A DNA stretch of 64,000 bases from Sesamum alatum (lineage: Eukaryota; Streptophyta; Magnoliopsida; Lamiales; Pedaliaceae), in contig JACGWO010000005.1 in NCBI GenBank assembly GCA_034509735.1, positions 33,200,479 through 33,264,478 of the forward strand, given 5' to 3'. This document shows, piece after piece, positions 1 through 12,111 of the stretch (position 1 is the stretch's first letter; every line of letters begins with the position of its first letter). The translations under genes and the position numbers were made by a program. The notes below the pieces were generated by a model. That model saw only the letters and a program-made list of their open reading frames with translations. It made no database searches and was not told where the DNA came from.

Positions 1-200
1 CCAAAAGTGAGTCAAGCCTTAATCTGCCTTGCATTATTATATTGTCAAATTAGTACAGGAACTTCCAAGTGAATCTGAGCTATTATGTATTTGTTTGCTT
101 GGCCATTAATATGTTTGTTGTATTCATGCTCTTTCTCCCATATCAAAATACCTGCATGTACTATGGTCTTGATATCTTTGTCTTGTTTGTCATTTGGCAG

Positions 201-3200
201 GTACCTTGCCATTGTGTGGCCAGATATTCCTTACTTCTCAGTTTATAAGGTAAGCGACTGGTCAATTGTTGATTCAGGTTGTGCAAGGCTTTTGGCTTGG
301 GACACTTGTAGAGACAGGTTTGCCTTGCTGGAGTCTGCAGTACCTCCCAGAATGCCTGTAATCCCTAAAGGCATGTCATCAAGAAAAGCAAAGGAAGCTG
401 CAGCTGCTGCTGCACAAGCTGCCGCAACAGCAGCTTCAATGGCTTCATCTGCTACTGTTCAAGTTCGTATATTGCTGGATGATGGATCATCACACATATT
501 AATGAGGTCAGTTGGTGGCCGCAGTGACCCAGTTAGTTTTTTGGATGGGGGAGCACTACTTGGTGTTGCCTATCGGATATCTAGAAGGATAAGCCCAGTC
601 ATCACAAGTGGTTTCTCAACGTTCCAGTCTGCACCCCTGTCAGGTCATGGAAGTAGTTCCCATTCTTCATTTAGCTCCATGGATGATGGATATTCTGCAC
701 AAAAATCTTCAGCTGAAGCAGCAGCACCGAACTTTCAATTATATAGCTGGGAAACCTTTCAACCAGTGGGTGGTCTTCTTCCTCAACCAGAATGGACAGC
801 ATGGGACCGAACTGTTGAATATTGTGCTTTTGGCTATCAACTGTATATCGTCATATCTTCCTTGCGCCCTCAGTTTCGGTATTTAGGAGATGTGGCAATT
901 CCATATGCTACTGGGGCTGTTTGGCACCGAAGACAATTATTTGTTGCTACCCAAACCACGATTGAGTGTGTCTTTGTGGATGCTGGTATTGCTCCTATTG
1001 ACATTGAAACAAAAAGAAGGAAAGAAGAGATGCGGCTTAAAGAGGCACAATCAAAAGCAGTTGCAGAACACGGAGAATTAGCATTTATAACAGTTGATAG
1101 TCAACAATCAACATCACAAGAGAGGATAACACTGAGGCCCCCTATGTTACAAGTTGTCAGACTAGCTTCTTTTCAGCAGGTTCCTTCCATACCTCCTTTC
1201 TTGACATTGCCTAAACAATCAACGGTTGACCGTGATGATTCACCTATACCAAAGGAGTTTGAAGAAAGGAAAGTCAATGAGGTTGCTGTTGGTGGCGGTG
1301 GGGTTGCCGTGGCTGTTACTAGATTTCCAGCAGAACAGAAACGGCCAGTTGGACCTCTTGTTCTTGCAGGGGTGAGAGATGGAGCTCTCTGGCTAATTGA
1401 CAGGTACATGTGTGCTCATGCAATATCACTTAGCCATCCTGGTATCCGCTGTCGATGTCTTGCAGCCTATGGAGATGCTGTTAGCGCAGTAAAATGGGCA
1501 AGTAGGCTTGGTAGAGAACATCATGATGATTTAGCACAATTTATGCTTGGGATGGGGTATGCCACAGAAGCACTTCACTTGCCTGGTATATCCAAGAGGC
1601 TGGAGTTTGACCTAGCAATGCAGAGTAATGATCTGAAAAGAGCCCTTCAGTGCCTTCTAACGATGAGCAACAGCAGGGATATAGGGCAAGAGGCTCTGGG
1701 CTTAAACTTGAATGACATTATGAATTTGTCATCAAAGAAGGAAAATGTTGTGGATGCTGTTCAAGGAGTAGCTAAATTTGCCAAGGAGTTTCTTCACCTT
1801 ATTGATGCAGCAGATGCTACTGGACAAGCTGACATTGCTCGTGAAGCTCTTAAAAGATTAGCTGCTGCAGGTTCAGTCAAAGGAGCTCTACAAGGCCACG
1901 AGTTGAGAGGGCTTGCTTTACGCCTCGGGAATCATGGGGAGTTGACACGGCTCAGTGTAAGTATAAATGTATTGTCTGTTGGTTGGTTATGCTTTTTGTT
2001 ACCGTTTCTTATGTGCGCTACAAATAATTAACCCCCATATCTAGAGAGAAGTTTTCTGCGCTATGTCAAAACTTAGATGGAGAAGAATTTAGAAGTTGAC
2101 ATTAGCATTCGACTTAACTGAACAAGCGGGGTTAGATATATAAAACCGGATTCTCAAATTCAGCGCTATATTTCTTTATTTATAAATTAAACCATTTCCT
2201 TCTTTGCCATAAATAACAAGAGTAGGTCTTCAGTAATATTCATTTTTGCATGTTACCTGTGTGAAAAGGACCCTTTTTTCTCATTCTTTATCCATCTAGT
2301 CTACTCGAACTTTACATGAAACTAATGAATGCGTTGTAGTAAATGATGGAACTATAGCTCTTAAGATGATGCAGAAACAAATATGCCTGTAAACCTTTTG
2401 GTTGGGCCCTTTTCATGTCAAGTTTGGGTGCAATGAGAATGGGAATGAATGAATTGTTGCTGGTCTTCTTGATGACTCAATAAAATATTCTTAAGCCAAT
2501 TAGACATTGACGTTTAAACCCCAACAGTTCATGCTCGGGTATCAATTTGCAGTTGTGTTTTACATGCTCAAATGGTCTGGATTGATCTAGACATGGGCCA
2601 TCCGCTTAACCAAGTCATGCTCTCCCTATTGTGCTTGGGGCAATTTTTCATCTTCTTTCACAGGCAATTCTCTGTCTCCCTCTACTATGAGAGACAGTGT
2701 TCACGTGAGTGGCTATTACCAAATTTAACCTTCAAATTGACAGGATATTACAAAGTTACACATCTTCTCTTAATTATGACTGCTGGACTTTTGACTTGCA
2801 GTTTTCTTAATTACATAGAGTCAAATCTTCAATGTTAAAGTGTGCATGAAAGATTTTGGACAGTCAGTTATGTGCTGAGTAACCTGTCTCAAGGTATAAA
2901 TTGAAGGAGTTAATATTAGTACATGGTTATTATGTATTTCTTATTTCTCGTGAGTACCTGGAATAAGCTTCCATTAACTTGCATCCTTTAAAATGAGTCA
3001 AATCTTACTCCAAATAACAAACCTTGTTCTCACAATCTAGTTCCCATGTAAAAGTTGTTCGACAAACATGGTGTAAATTTTGACAGGGCTTTATGGTGGA
3101 TTTCAGACCCTCAATTGCGATTGCACTAAAAGATATCTTTTCTGTGAATTGCTATCTATATTTCAATTTATTCTGCTGTTTAAGAATTGCATACCTTCTT

Positions 3201-4201
3201 CTATATGTTCTCCAGTACTGTTTGTTTTATCATCTGTATCCATTTTTTTGCAGAATATGGTGAACAATTTGGTATCAGTTGGTTCAGGAAGAGAAGCTGC
3301 TTTTGCAGCAGCTCTCTTGGGGGACAACGTTCTCATGGAAAAGGCTTGGCAGGAGACAGGAATGCTTGCTGAGGCTGTGCTGCATGCTCACGTATGATTT
3401 GGTTCGTCTTATTCAAATGTAATGCTGAATTAAGTGCATATCTAACTTTCTGGTTTTCTTCAGGCTCATGGTCGGCCAACATTAAGGGGCTTGGTTCAGG
3501 CATGGAACAAAACACTGCAGAAAGACCTGGAGCACACTCCCTCCACCACAATGGATGCTGCATCTGCGTTTTTAGCTTCCCTTGAGGAATCTAAGATCAC
3601 AAGCCTGCAAGATTCAGCAAAGAAGCCTCCTATTGAAATTTTACCACCTGGAATGGCATCTTTATACGGTCCCAATCCTGGTCAGTCTGGTCCCAAAAAA
3701 CCTGCACCTCCACTACAGAGTTCACAGCCGCAACCTGTCAAACTGTTGGCATTGGAAGGTCCCCCTGCCACACCCCAAAACCCATCCGCTTCTGCTGAGT
3801 CGGGTGCTCTGCCCCCACCTGAATCAGGTGCTCCACAGAACTCTGCTGCTTCTGCTCCAGCCACACCAGAATCAGTGGCTCCAGTCGATCCACTTACATC
3901 CGACCCTGCCACTACAAATTCAGAATCAGGTGCACCATCAGAACCAGAGCAAGATGCTTCTGTTCCCCCAGCCACCGAGTCAAGTGATCTAGCGCCCTCC
4001 TTGCCATCGAGTGATATAGCTGTGGAAAATAAGGAACAGCCGTTATCAGCAGCATCTAGTGTTCCAGCACCTACTGCAACAGAAGGATGCGATCCACATG
4101 CATCCTTGAGTTGTCCAATTACCACAGATGCTAGTCCCCAGCAATCAAATAATCAAGGGACAGGAGTCCGTGCTGAACTCTCTATGATCGACTTCACTTG
4201 A
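201..4201 (+). CDS. TWD40-2: TWD40-2-like subunit of the TPLATE endocytic complex, 3' part only
   Basis: Coding exons are <201-1956, 3254-3391 and 3464-4201 (TGA), all with GT-AG borders and matching phase; positions 1-200 are intron. The 877 visible codons lack the N-terminal WD40 propeller, which lies upstream of the window. What remains is an alanine-rich linker (near 390-440), the end of the propeller region, an alpha-solenoid-like part with motifs such as RCRCLAAYGDAVSAVKWASR and FMLGMGYATEALHLPGISKR, and a Pro/Ser/Ala-rich acidic tail from about 3660. From memory this closely follows Arabidopsis AT5G24710 (TWD40-2), a subunit of the plant TPLATE adaptor complex that acts at the plasma membrane in clathrin-mediated endocytosis. 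The tail diverges most, as expected for disordered sequence. The 1.3 kb intron (1957-3253) holds nothing I recognise. The family call is firm; the exact paralogue is inferred. Confidence 0.9.
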
Positions 4202-5875
4202 GAAGCATGTGCATCGACACTTGCACACAGAAATTCTGCTGTTCGAGACTCAATGATCATTGCCCTCTCGGACTCGTTTGGCATTTGAATGACGTTCGAC
4301 ATATCTACGAACTTGTCACAAAATTAAAATTATGATCGTATATCACCAGAATTAGAAGCATCCTAATATCCCAATTTTTTGAGACGCCTGCTTGTGCCGC
4401 AGTTGGGTGGGTGACAACAGCCTGCATGCTTGATTGCAGCCACATATCCTTCTCTTGTTTTCTCCATTTTCAGATCCACTTTGATTCTTGCTCAAAGTCA
4501 TTCTTTAGTACGCTTCTGCTAAACATTCTTTACCTAAACATTGCCTGGCTGTTGTGCGGACATAGCAGCTAAAAGGTCCAAACACGTTAACAAGGGTCAA
4601 CAAGTCCGATTTATAGTTCATAATAAACTTCTTTCATTCACTATATATTGTTTATTCATGTTGAATATGTCTTTTAATCTTTGTTATTGATTAAATTTGG
4701 AGAAACCCTTGCTTGCTTGCTAATCAGCACCACGAAAATCTACTTATAGAAGGGCTTATTTATTTATTTAATATTAAGAAAATAAAAAATAACAAAAATA
4801 AAAATATTATAATAGGCATAAACGAAAGGGGTGAATTAATCACCCAAATAATTACTCTATTTTATGATTATATAAGATTGGAATCTTCTTAAGTTTTTGA
4901 TATAACGATTCTCAGATAAATTGATATTCATCCTGTTATTTAAAGGGTGTTTGGGTCTACTTAAAAAAAATTTCTAAGCATTTTTTATGTATATGCTAGT
5001 AATAATTATTTATTTTTAAGAGCATAAAAGTAATTTATTATGAAAGTCATAATAAACATATACACGATATCACAGCACAAAACAACCAATACCACTATAA
5101 ATACTTCATATATTATTTTTTAAATTAGGTTACTATTCATGATTTGACAATACATTCATCTCTCTCTAAAAAACTCTCACACTAAACGAAAAATTGAACT
5201 TGAGAAGTATTGACGCGTCGCAGATAATTTTCACTTTCACTCCTCGACTCAAAACCACAACCACGTTAATTTTATAAAATATTTGAAAATTTATTAGTTA
5301 TCGAAACTTTTTTTTCCCAAGAATAAGCTTACTAGATTTTCAAATAAAACGTTAAGAGCTTAATGGTGAGCTTTAACAAAGGTAAAAGGCTGTTAACTTA
5401 TTTGTAAAACTTTTAACAATTTTTCCAATTTTAATTATATTAATTACAAAATTATTATCAATAACATTTCATAATCTCATTTGATTTAAACATTTCAAAT
5501 AATTTTTTAATTCTAATTTTATTCAAATAGTTCAATATTTATTTTTAAAATATAATCTAACGTATTATAAATCCAAAAAACATCTCATGATATATATAAG
5601 CCTATAATTATTTTAATTTAATTTAATTAATTTCTTACAATCAACTAAAACATTCCAAAATCCTTTTAATTTAATTTAATTAATTTCTTACAATCAACTA
5701 AAATTTAGGGCTCCATATGATTTTAAAAAAAAAAGAAGAAAATATTTGATTGGAGCAAGAATTTTTCTTGAAGTGCAATGCAAGTCAAACAAAGCCACAT
5801 GGCTTGACCATTTCCATCAAACCTACATATGAATATGATAATAATCAATTCAAACAAAACGCTTTCAAAAAATTT
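4202..5875. other. 3' UTR of the TWD40-2-like gene and AT-rich intergenic DNA
   Basis: The first few hundred bases should be 3' UTR. From about 4740 the sequence is very AT-rich with no credible open frame on either strand. The only structure I see is the tandem direct repeat at 5611-5703. Confidence 0.6.
5611..5703. repeat. 40-bp perfect direct repeat, period 53 bp
   Basis: Positions 5611-5650 and 5664-5703 are identical over 40 bases (both begin TTTTAATTTAATTTAATTAA) and are separated by 13 bases. This looks like a simple local duplication about 0.3 kb upstream of the next gene. Confidence 0.85.
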
Positions 5876-5905
5876 CGTCCTCTCTCTCTCTCTCCTCTCT
5901 CACAG
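5876..5905 (+). promoter_or_regulatory. Pyrimidine-rich (CT) patch, possible core promoter of the 6029 gene
   Basis: An uninterrupted CT-rich stretch lies about 130-150 bp upstream of the ATG at 6029. Plant core promoters often carry a pyrimidine patch near the start site. No clear TATA box is seen here, so the assignment is tentative. Confidence 0.35.
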
Positions 5906-6028
5906 TCTTTCCATTTTCCCACCTAAAACCCTCCGTCTCCCTTTCTATGGCGGTGAGGTAGAGCACTGAGCAGTAACCCCAAAACCCTTTGCTTGGATAC
6001 TGCACAGTCGGGTCAAGAAAGGGAAACC

Positions 6029-8300
6029 ATGCCCACTCTTGCTACTGTACCCTTGGAAAATTTGCTGGAGCCCAGAGGTCGAGGTTCCCTCAAGAAGCCC
6101 TTGTTGAGTACAGACCAGGGAGACCCGGAGCAGAGAAATGGGGGGCCGAGACACTTGTACATATCGCCGGCTTTGTATGTCACTCCGGTGCAGGCTCCCA
6201 TACCGGAGTATTGTTCCACCGACCCGCTTTCGCCTTCTCCGTACGTCGCCAACCACAAGCGCCGTCGTGGTGGACATGAAACGAGGAGAGTTGGTGCAGA
6301 TGAAGTTGAGGAGTTGCACGAGGGCGGTGGTTTTTGTTTGGAGGAGGAGGTGGGGGACAATTTTGTGAATGAGGACTTGAATGCGAGTGATGATGCTGAT
6401 GACGGCGACAACGATGATGATGATGATGATGATGATGATGTGTTTCGTGATCCGAGGAGTGAAGCTATGAGCGTGGGAAGTGAAGCGGAGGCGAATGATT
6501 TCGGTGTTGGAAGGCAAATCGAGAGCTGCAGCTTTGTTTCTGCTCCAGGGGAGTTTTTTGATGCAGATGATGGTAAACTTTGCTAATTTTCTTTTACATA
6601 TGTGTGTCTGTTCGAACAACTTATCAATCTGTATATCACATATATATTTTCTCAATTTATTGTTCAGACCGTCTTCCTCAATTTTAGGAGACTTCAATAT
6701 TTGAAGGGTTTGAGGCAAAAACACTAGGAAAAAGACCTGAAAAAAGTTCCAAAAGCATATTTGGAGTCTCTTTTCCTTAGAAGTTCTGTATAAAGGCCAG
6801 ATACTTGATATTTGAGGATTTTCTTGTTTACCAATAAGACTTCTTTCATGGTATTTCTTGTTTAACATCCTTGTTAATGTCCAGGTAGTAGGGCCATGAT
6901 TTTATATTTTATCAATTTTTCCAGCCTCCTGAAGTTATGTATATGCTAAGCAGCTGGTCACCAAGGTTGCGTGCTGTTTCGCCTCAGTGATTTCGGCTTT
7001 GATTTTCCTCTAACAAATGTCTTGACTTCTATTCACAGGCTTCTCCTCTGATGGGTCCTTTTCAAATATACCTTCCTGTGGTTCTAGAGTTGAATCAGAA
7101 TTGCGCGCCACAAGACTTAGTATTCTTGAGGAAATTGAAAGGAGAAAGACTGCAGAACAAAATCTTGTTTTGATGCGCAGTCAGTGGGAGAGGATCAGTA
7201 GCCTTATGTCTCTGGCTGGGCTAAAATTTCCTGCACCTCCAACTGCTAGTGATAACATGCAGCTTCAGAACAATTCAATTGATCAGTTTTCACAAGAAGT
7301 TGTAGTTACCAGGTTTGTTGCTGAAGCAATTGGAAGGGGTCAAGCACGTGCTGAAGCTGAAGAAGCTGCTGCTGTGATCATTGAGTCAAAAGACCAGGAA
7401 ATATTACGATTACGGGATAGACTGCAGTACTATGAAACTGTTAATCATGAATTGTCACAGAGGAAGCTTGTGGGTATGTTTTCTGAATGTGTTTCCTTAT
7501 TATATCAGCATTTTTGGAATGACAACCCTTAAAAGATGACTTGAGTGTGAACTGGCTCTCTGCATTTTTCACCTTGGCCTCCTCTTAAATCTAACTTGAT
7601 GATGTCTGTGGGCCCTTTATGATTAATTGGGGCTCGAAATTGATCTCTTCATCTGTGATTGTGGTTTCTGAGGGGTGTTAACATGATTCTTCCCCTTACA
7701 AAAGCATTATCGTCTGTTTAGGATAGTTATATTGATCTATTGAGAGAGATCGTAAAATGGTGGTTTCTGAACATCCACTTGAGGCAAGTAGCAAACACCT
7801 TACAGAAGAAAACTGAATCCAAGTTGAGACTGAGGCATTATTTGAATTTAGATAGTTCTCGTATATTCGTCTGTTGATCCTCAAGTTGTGTCTCTTTCTG
7901 GACAATAAATGAATATAACTAGTTTCTATTTGTTTGAAGGAGATGCATCTAAGAGATTTATGAAATATTTTCAGATCTTTTGCATCTGTTACAGGAGTAC
8001 TTTTCAGACATAGCTCTCTGATCCATGACCTGTTTGTGTGCAATATTAAACATGTAAACACTGATTTGCGTTTACCCTGTCTAATTTCTTGATTCAACTT
8101 TTGCAGAGGTTGCTCGAAGACAACAAGAACGGAAGAAGAGTCGCTGGAGGTGGATATGGAGTTTTATGGGATTGTCCATCGTCTTAGGGGCTTCATTTGT
8201 CGCGTATTCATGCACTCCACACACAAGTAAATATCCATCATCGCTAAACTCTGGCGACCAAACCGATACCTCCTCTTGTATCAGCCCTTCCGACACTTAA
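6029..8300 (+). CDS. Conserved plant protein of unknown function: acidic N-terminus, coiled coil, C-terminal membrane segment
   Basis: Coding exons are 6029-6572, 7039-7473 and 8107-8300 (TAA), giving 390 aa with all phases matching. The ATG at 6029 (context AAACCATGC) is the first in frame; further upstream the frame has only non-ATG codons. The protein starts MPTLATVPLENLLEPRG, then has a conserved-looking segment (LYISPALYVTP), a KRRR basic patch, and a very acidic stretch with nine consecutive Asp from a (GAT)9 repeat. Exon 2 is rich in Glu, Arg and Ala (EEIERRKTAEQNL; RGQARAEAEEAAAVIIESKD) and predicts a coiled coil. Exon 3 is basic, then a hydrophobic segment (SFMGLSIVLGASFVAYSC) about 30 residues from the end, suggesting a tail-anchored or single-pass membrane protein. 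I recognise a plant family by its N-terminus but cannot name it or assign a function. Confidence 0.85.
6413..6439 (+). repeat. (GAT)9 microsatellite in coding sequence
   Basis: Nine GAT units encode nine Asp residues in exon 1 of the 6029-8300 gene. Length variation here would keep the reading frame. Confidence 0.95.
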
Positions 8301-8390
8301 TTTCTTACCCTACTTCTAGATTCACCCTTTATGTTCTAAAGGTCGTTTAGAGCTTAGGCAGATGACATCCTGTGACTGTTTTGTCAATCT

Positions 8391-8396
8391 AATAAA
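8391..8396 (+). terminator. Polyadenylation signal AATAAA
   Basis: AATAAA lies 91 bases after the TAA of the 6029-8300 gene, a suitable place for its 3' end. The convergent resistance gene ends at 9007. Confidence 0.6.
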
Positions 8397-9006
8397 ATAG
8401 CATTTGTGTAACTATTGTGTCATTTTTGCTCAGTTTGCCAAGAAGTTGTATAACAGCTTTCTGGGGTATGCTTGGCAGGATAGATGACGGCAATCTAAAC
8501 AGGCAGTTTACTTCGAATGATTATAAACATTATACATCAAAAAATCATGAAAATTTATTTTCAAAATAATTACGCATCGACATTCTTACATTAAACTTTT
8601 ACAATTCAAAGATTACATACCAGTAGGCTGTCATATCACCTCTGAAATAACATTCATCCTCATGGAGTGATACTCGCAGACATTCTAACTAAACGACTCT
8701 TATATATTAATATACTTATCCAAAATTATAAAAAGTTACAGTATTATTGTATTATAAGAAGCAGAGATGATGCACCTCAATGCTGGCAATGAGATGACAA
8801 TCAGCAGACATACCTACCTTTGTGTACGCGGGCGTATTTCTGCTGGTTGTGCTTGTAACGTCTTGGAGAACGATACTCCTTTAATCTTTGCTGGTATTCA
8901 GATAGAAGAGCTCATTCTTGTTGTCAGGTCATAAACTATGAATGTAGTTCAGAACACAATCATTCGAGCTTTCTGAACCTGACCTGAGCTCAGTTCTTCC
9001 ATTTCG
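8397..9006. other. Convergent intergenic spacer
   Basis: This 0.6 kb spacer lies between the 3' ends of two convergent genes and holds both 3' regions. No further gene or repeat is recognised. Confidence 0.6.
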
Positions 9007-12000
9007 TCAGGAGCGTGATTGAACTTGGAGACGCCGGATAAACAAACAAACTAGCACCAACTTCTTCCAATCTGGCTTAATGAGGCCTTTCTGGAATCCT
9101 AGTTCCAAATATTTGACAAAAGGTTGAAGCATGTTCTTGATATTGGAGTGACTCCATTCCAGTGACTCCCACCATTCTCTGTCGTCTTTACCTATCCTAA
9201 TCTGCTTGAGAGTCGGGGGAGGAGACGGTTGTCCATTCATCTGGGGTATGAAAAATGGCAGCCGTTTTATTCTATGGCACTGAAACATGCCGATGGTTTC
9301 AATTGAATCACAGACCACCGTCTCCCTGCAGATGCTTCTCAGTTCAGGCAGCCATTTCAAAGATAACGCCCTCAGCTTTGGTAGGGTCAGAATGGCTTGA
9401 TCATTGTAACCGGAGGCCGAGTAGCAACTACTGCTGTTTGTTTCTAGTTCATATCCATCGTCTTCTCCTATAATTTCCTCCATTACAGCACATTCAGAGA
9501 CATAAACCTCCTCAAGGCTGTAAAGATTCTGCAGCATCCTTAACGTGAACAGCTTCCTGATTTTGTTGCAAAATTCGATTCGCAACTTTTTAAGACAAGA
9601 AAAGGTTCCAGTTGGAGGTACAGCTGCAGCTGTTCTTACATCCCACTGTATGAGAGAAGTGAGATTAGGCAACCATGAGAGAATCAAATTTTCGAGGCTT
9701 TGGAATGGGGAGCAGCAGGATTCTTGTTTTTCTTCCATCAGAAAACTGGTGGTGGACAGTGTAGAAATGCACTCTATTTCATTACAATGACTGGTTCTGA
9801 AACTTTTCAAGCTTCTTAAGCTATTCAGTGATGGGAACATATCTGAGAAGCAGCTGCTTAGGCCGTCACACCTGACGATTTTCAAGTCTTGGATGTCCTG
9901 TGGCAGCAACACTTTATCTTCTCCTCCTCTCTTAAAACAGTAACCCTTTATGGTCAGCAGTTTATCGGTTAATCTCTTGCTATCCGGATGAATCCTTGAC
10001 CAAGAATCGTACACGCCTACAATAATACTGTAGAAACGAAGTTTCCCGTATTGTTGTTGGGATGTGATGAACTGATTGAGATCATGTACATCATAAAACA
10101 AGCCTTGAAATTCTTCCAGGTTTTTCAACCGTTCCAGCTCTTCTGCTCGCACTTGGAAATGATCGGGAAGTATGAGGCGTTGCAGATGGGAGAGTTTCGG
10201 TAGTATACCATCTGGTATCATTTCCATACAGCTCATGAATCCTATATTCAGGGATTTGAGATTGACCAAATTTTGCATCCCTTGAGGCAATTCTTTGAGT
10301 TTACTCCAATTAAGGTCCAGTTCTTTCAGTTCTTTGAGTTTTGTCAGTGGTGGCACATACTTGAGCTCAACACAACATGTGAGCAACAGTGCATTGAGAT
10401 TCTCCAAGTCGGATAACGAATCTGGCAGCTCCTCGATCCAAGTGTAACTCAAGTCGAGGACTTGAAGACCACGCATGCGCACAAAGAAAGCATCTGGAAT
10501 TTTCTCCAGGGGATTTCTTCGCAGAATCAGGGTCGAGAGTCTGGGGCAGTTGGGTGACGTGCAGTGTGTCATATCTGATATCTTGTTACACATCAACGAT
10601 ATCTTATCCAGATCCTCTTCCCATTCCTGCTCCTCTGGTAATGCATGTAGTTGCAGTCCAGCTTTTACCATGAATCCCGCGTCGTTTCTAGCAATCCTTA
10701 AGGCCATGTCTCTGATCAAATCATGCATCTTTACATATTTAGAGTCAGCTCTCTCCAGTAAGGAGGCATTCTCCAACTTATTCAATACTGAGTGGCCCTG
10801 ATCAAAGCTGGCCTGTCTACTATTTCTTCTATCCATCAACCTCTCAGAAATGAACTTGCTGATTAATTCCTCTCTGGGAATTCTGTAGTCTTCAGGATAC
10901 AACGAGCAATACAGAAAACAGCGCTGCAGTTTTGGATCCCTCAAGCGTATAAAGCTGCATACGAGCAATGGGAACACCTTGTTTTCCATGTCGTCTGGCC
11001 CCATTGAAGATTCTTTCAGTTCTTCCAACGCGTCTCTCCATTCATGTATGTCTATCACCCCCCTCATGCTTCCACCCATTGTAATTATCCCAAGTGGCAA
11101 ACCGGCACATCTTTTTGCTACTTCCTTCGCTACTTCTTCCGTATCTGGAGGAAGTTTTATACCATACCCAAGTTTCTCTAAGAATAATTCCCAAGCTTCT
11201 TCGTCGTTCAGAACATTCACTTTTACGTTCTTTTGGCACCCCATTTTCTGACAAACATCAACAGACCGACTAGTTATTAGCAACTTACTTCCATCTCTTC
11301 CAAGAGGAATTCCTATCTTCTCTATATCAAAATTGTTCCATACATTGTCCAATATGAGCACAAAACTTCTCCTTTTCCTCAATGCCTCAAACAACTCTGC
11401 AGCTCTCTGGTTCCCGTTATCTTCACTTGAGAGATCCAGATTAACGACACTGGCAATGTCGTTCTGCAGCTTGTGAACATTGGAGTCTTGTGAGACGTTA
11501 ATCCAATACACACGACCCTTGAACTTAGGATCATTCAGAAGCTTGTTGTGGATATGCATTGCCAAATTCGTCTTACCAACTCCACCCATACCATAAATGC
11601 CAATACATGAGTCGACATCATTCATCAACCATGCCCAAACTGTCTTCAGATTCTGCTTTAGAGAGCGTTGAGACTTCCATTCCGTTGTCACCAAAGGCTT
11701 CCCCTTCGTCTTACAAACCTCAAGAAAAAGCCCCTCAGAAAACTTACCATGCTCTGCAAGTTTCTCCACCTCCAACCTAGTTTTCTTGACAAGCTTTCCC
11801 AAATGCAGACGGGAATAAACATTATAAAACCTCGTCTGCTGCACTCTTTGGTTCAAGCTCTCGCATTTTAGTTTCTTCCTCTCTACATTAGCCAACCAGT
11901 CTTCAACTTCTCTCTTCCGCTTCTTACCGTTGTAAATTTCTTCCTCCTCTATCACTGCAAGCACATCAGCTGCACGGTGTTCTAAGACTTGGATGTCACT

Positions 12001-12102
12001 TGTTAGCGTTTGCATCGTCTCTTCAACTCCAGTGTAGTCAAGAAGCATTTCTGCAGCAAGATTCACCAGCTTCTCAGCCATGTTTGACAACATCTCAGCC
12101 AT
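9007..12102 (-). CDS. CC-NB-LRR (CNL) disease resistance protein, RPS2/RPS5-like
   Basis: A single uninterrupted coding exon gives 1031 aa, from ATG at 12102 to TGA at 9007. The frame stays open upstream, but a CAG acceptor at 12114-12112 lies just before the ATG, so a 5' UTR intron (about 12701-12112) is likely. Order: coiled-coil region (1 to about 140); P-loop GMGGVGKT (171-178); kinase-2 FVLILDNVW (247-255); RNBS-B GSKLLITSR; GLPL box CAGLPLGI (332-339); MHD motif (459-461) followed by LIRDMALRIA; then irregular leucine-rich repeats to the C-terminus. The EDVID motif of other CNLs is not evident, as in the RPS2/RPS5 group. Such proteins are intracellular immune receptors with an ATP/ADP switch. 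One oddity is Asn in place of the usual second Asp of kinase-2 (LDNVW for LDDVW). Nothing breaks the gene, so it is probably functional. It stands alone here. Confidence 0.95.
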   Translation of the reverse strand: MAEMLSNMAEKLVNLAAEMLLDYTGVEETMQTLTSDIQVLEHRAADVLAVIEEEEIYNGKKRKREVEDWLANVERKKLKCESLNQRVQQTRFYNVYSRLHLGKLVKKTRLEVEKLAEHGKFSEGLFLEVCKTKGKPLVTTEWKSQRSLKQNLKTVWAWLMNDVDSCIGIYGMGGVGKTNLAMHIHNKLLNDPKFKGRVYWINVSQDSNVHKLQNDIASVVNLDLSSEDNGNQRAAELFEALRKRRSFVLILDNVWNNFDIEKIGIPLGRDGSKLLITSRSVDVCQKMGCQKNVKVNVLNDEEAWELFLEKLGYGIKLPPDTEEVAKEVAKRCAGLPLGIITMGGSMRGVIDIHEWRDALEELKESSMGPDDMENKVFPLLVCSFIRLRDPKLQRCFLYCSLYPEDYRIPREELISKFISERLMDRRNSRQASFDQGHSVLNKLENASLLERADSKYVKMHDLIRDMALRIARNDAGFMVKAGLQLHALPEEQEWEEDLDKISLMCNKISDMTHCTSPNCPRLSTLILRRNPLEKIPDAFFVRMRGLQVLDLSYTWIEELPDSLSDLENLNALLLTCCVELKYVPPLTKLKELKELDLNWSKLKELPQGMQNLVNLKSLNIGFMSCMEMIPDGILPKLSHLQRLILPDHFQVRAEELERLKNLEEFQGLFYDVHDLNQFITSQQQYGKLRFYSIIVGVYDSWSRIHPDSKRLTDKLLTIKGYCFKRGGEDKVLLPQDIQDLKIVRCDGLSSCFSDMFPSLNSLRSLKSFRTSHCNEIECISTLSTTSFLMEEKQESCCSPFQSLENLILSWLPNLTSLIQWDVRTAAAVPPTGTFSCLKKLRIEFCNKIRKLFTLRMLQNLYSLEEVYVSECAVMEEIIGEDDGYELETNSSSCYSASGYNDQAILTLPKLRALSLKWLPELRSICRETVVCDSIETIGMFQCHRIKRLPFFIPQMNGQPSPPPTLKQIRIGKDDREWWESLEWSHSNIKNMLQPFVKYLELGFQKGLIKPDWKKLVLVCLFIRRLQVQSRS

Positions 12103-12111
12103 AAGAACTGC

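Noticed and set aside
2572..2838. 88-codon frame in the TWD40-2 intron
   Set aside because: It lies fully within a well-defined intron and has no family similarity or start context.
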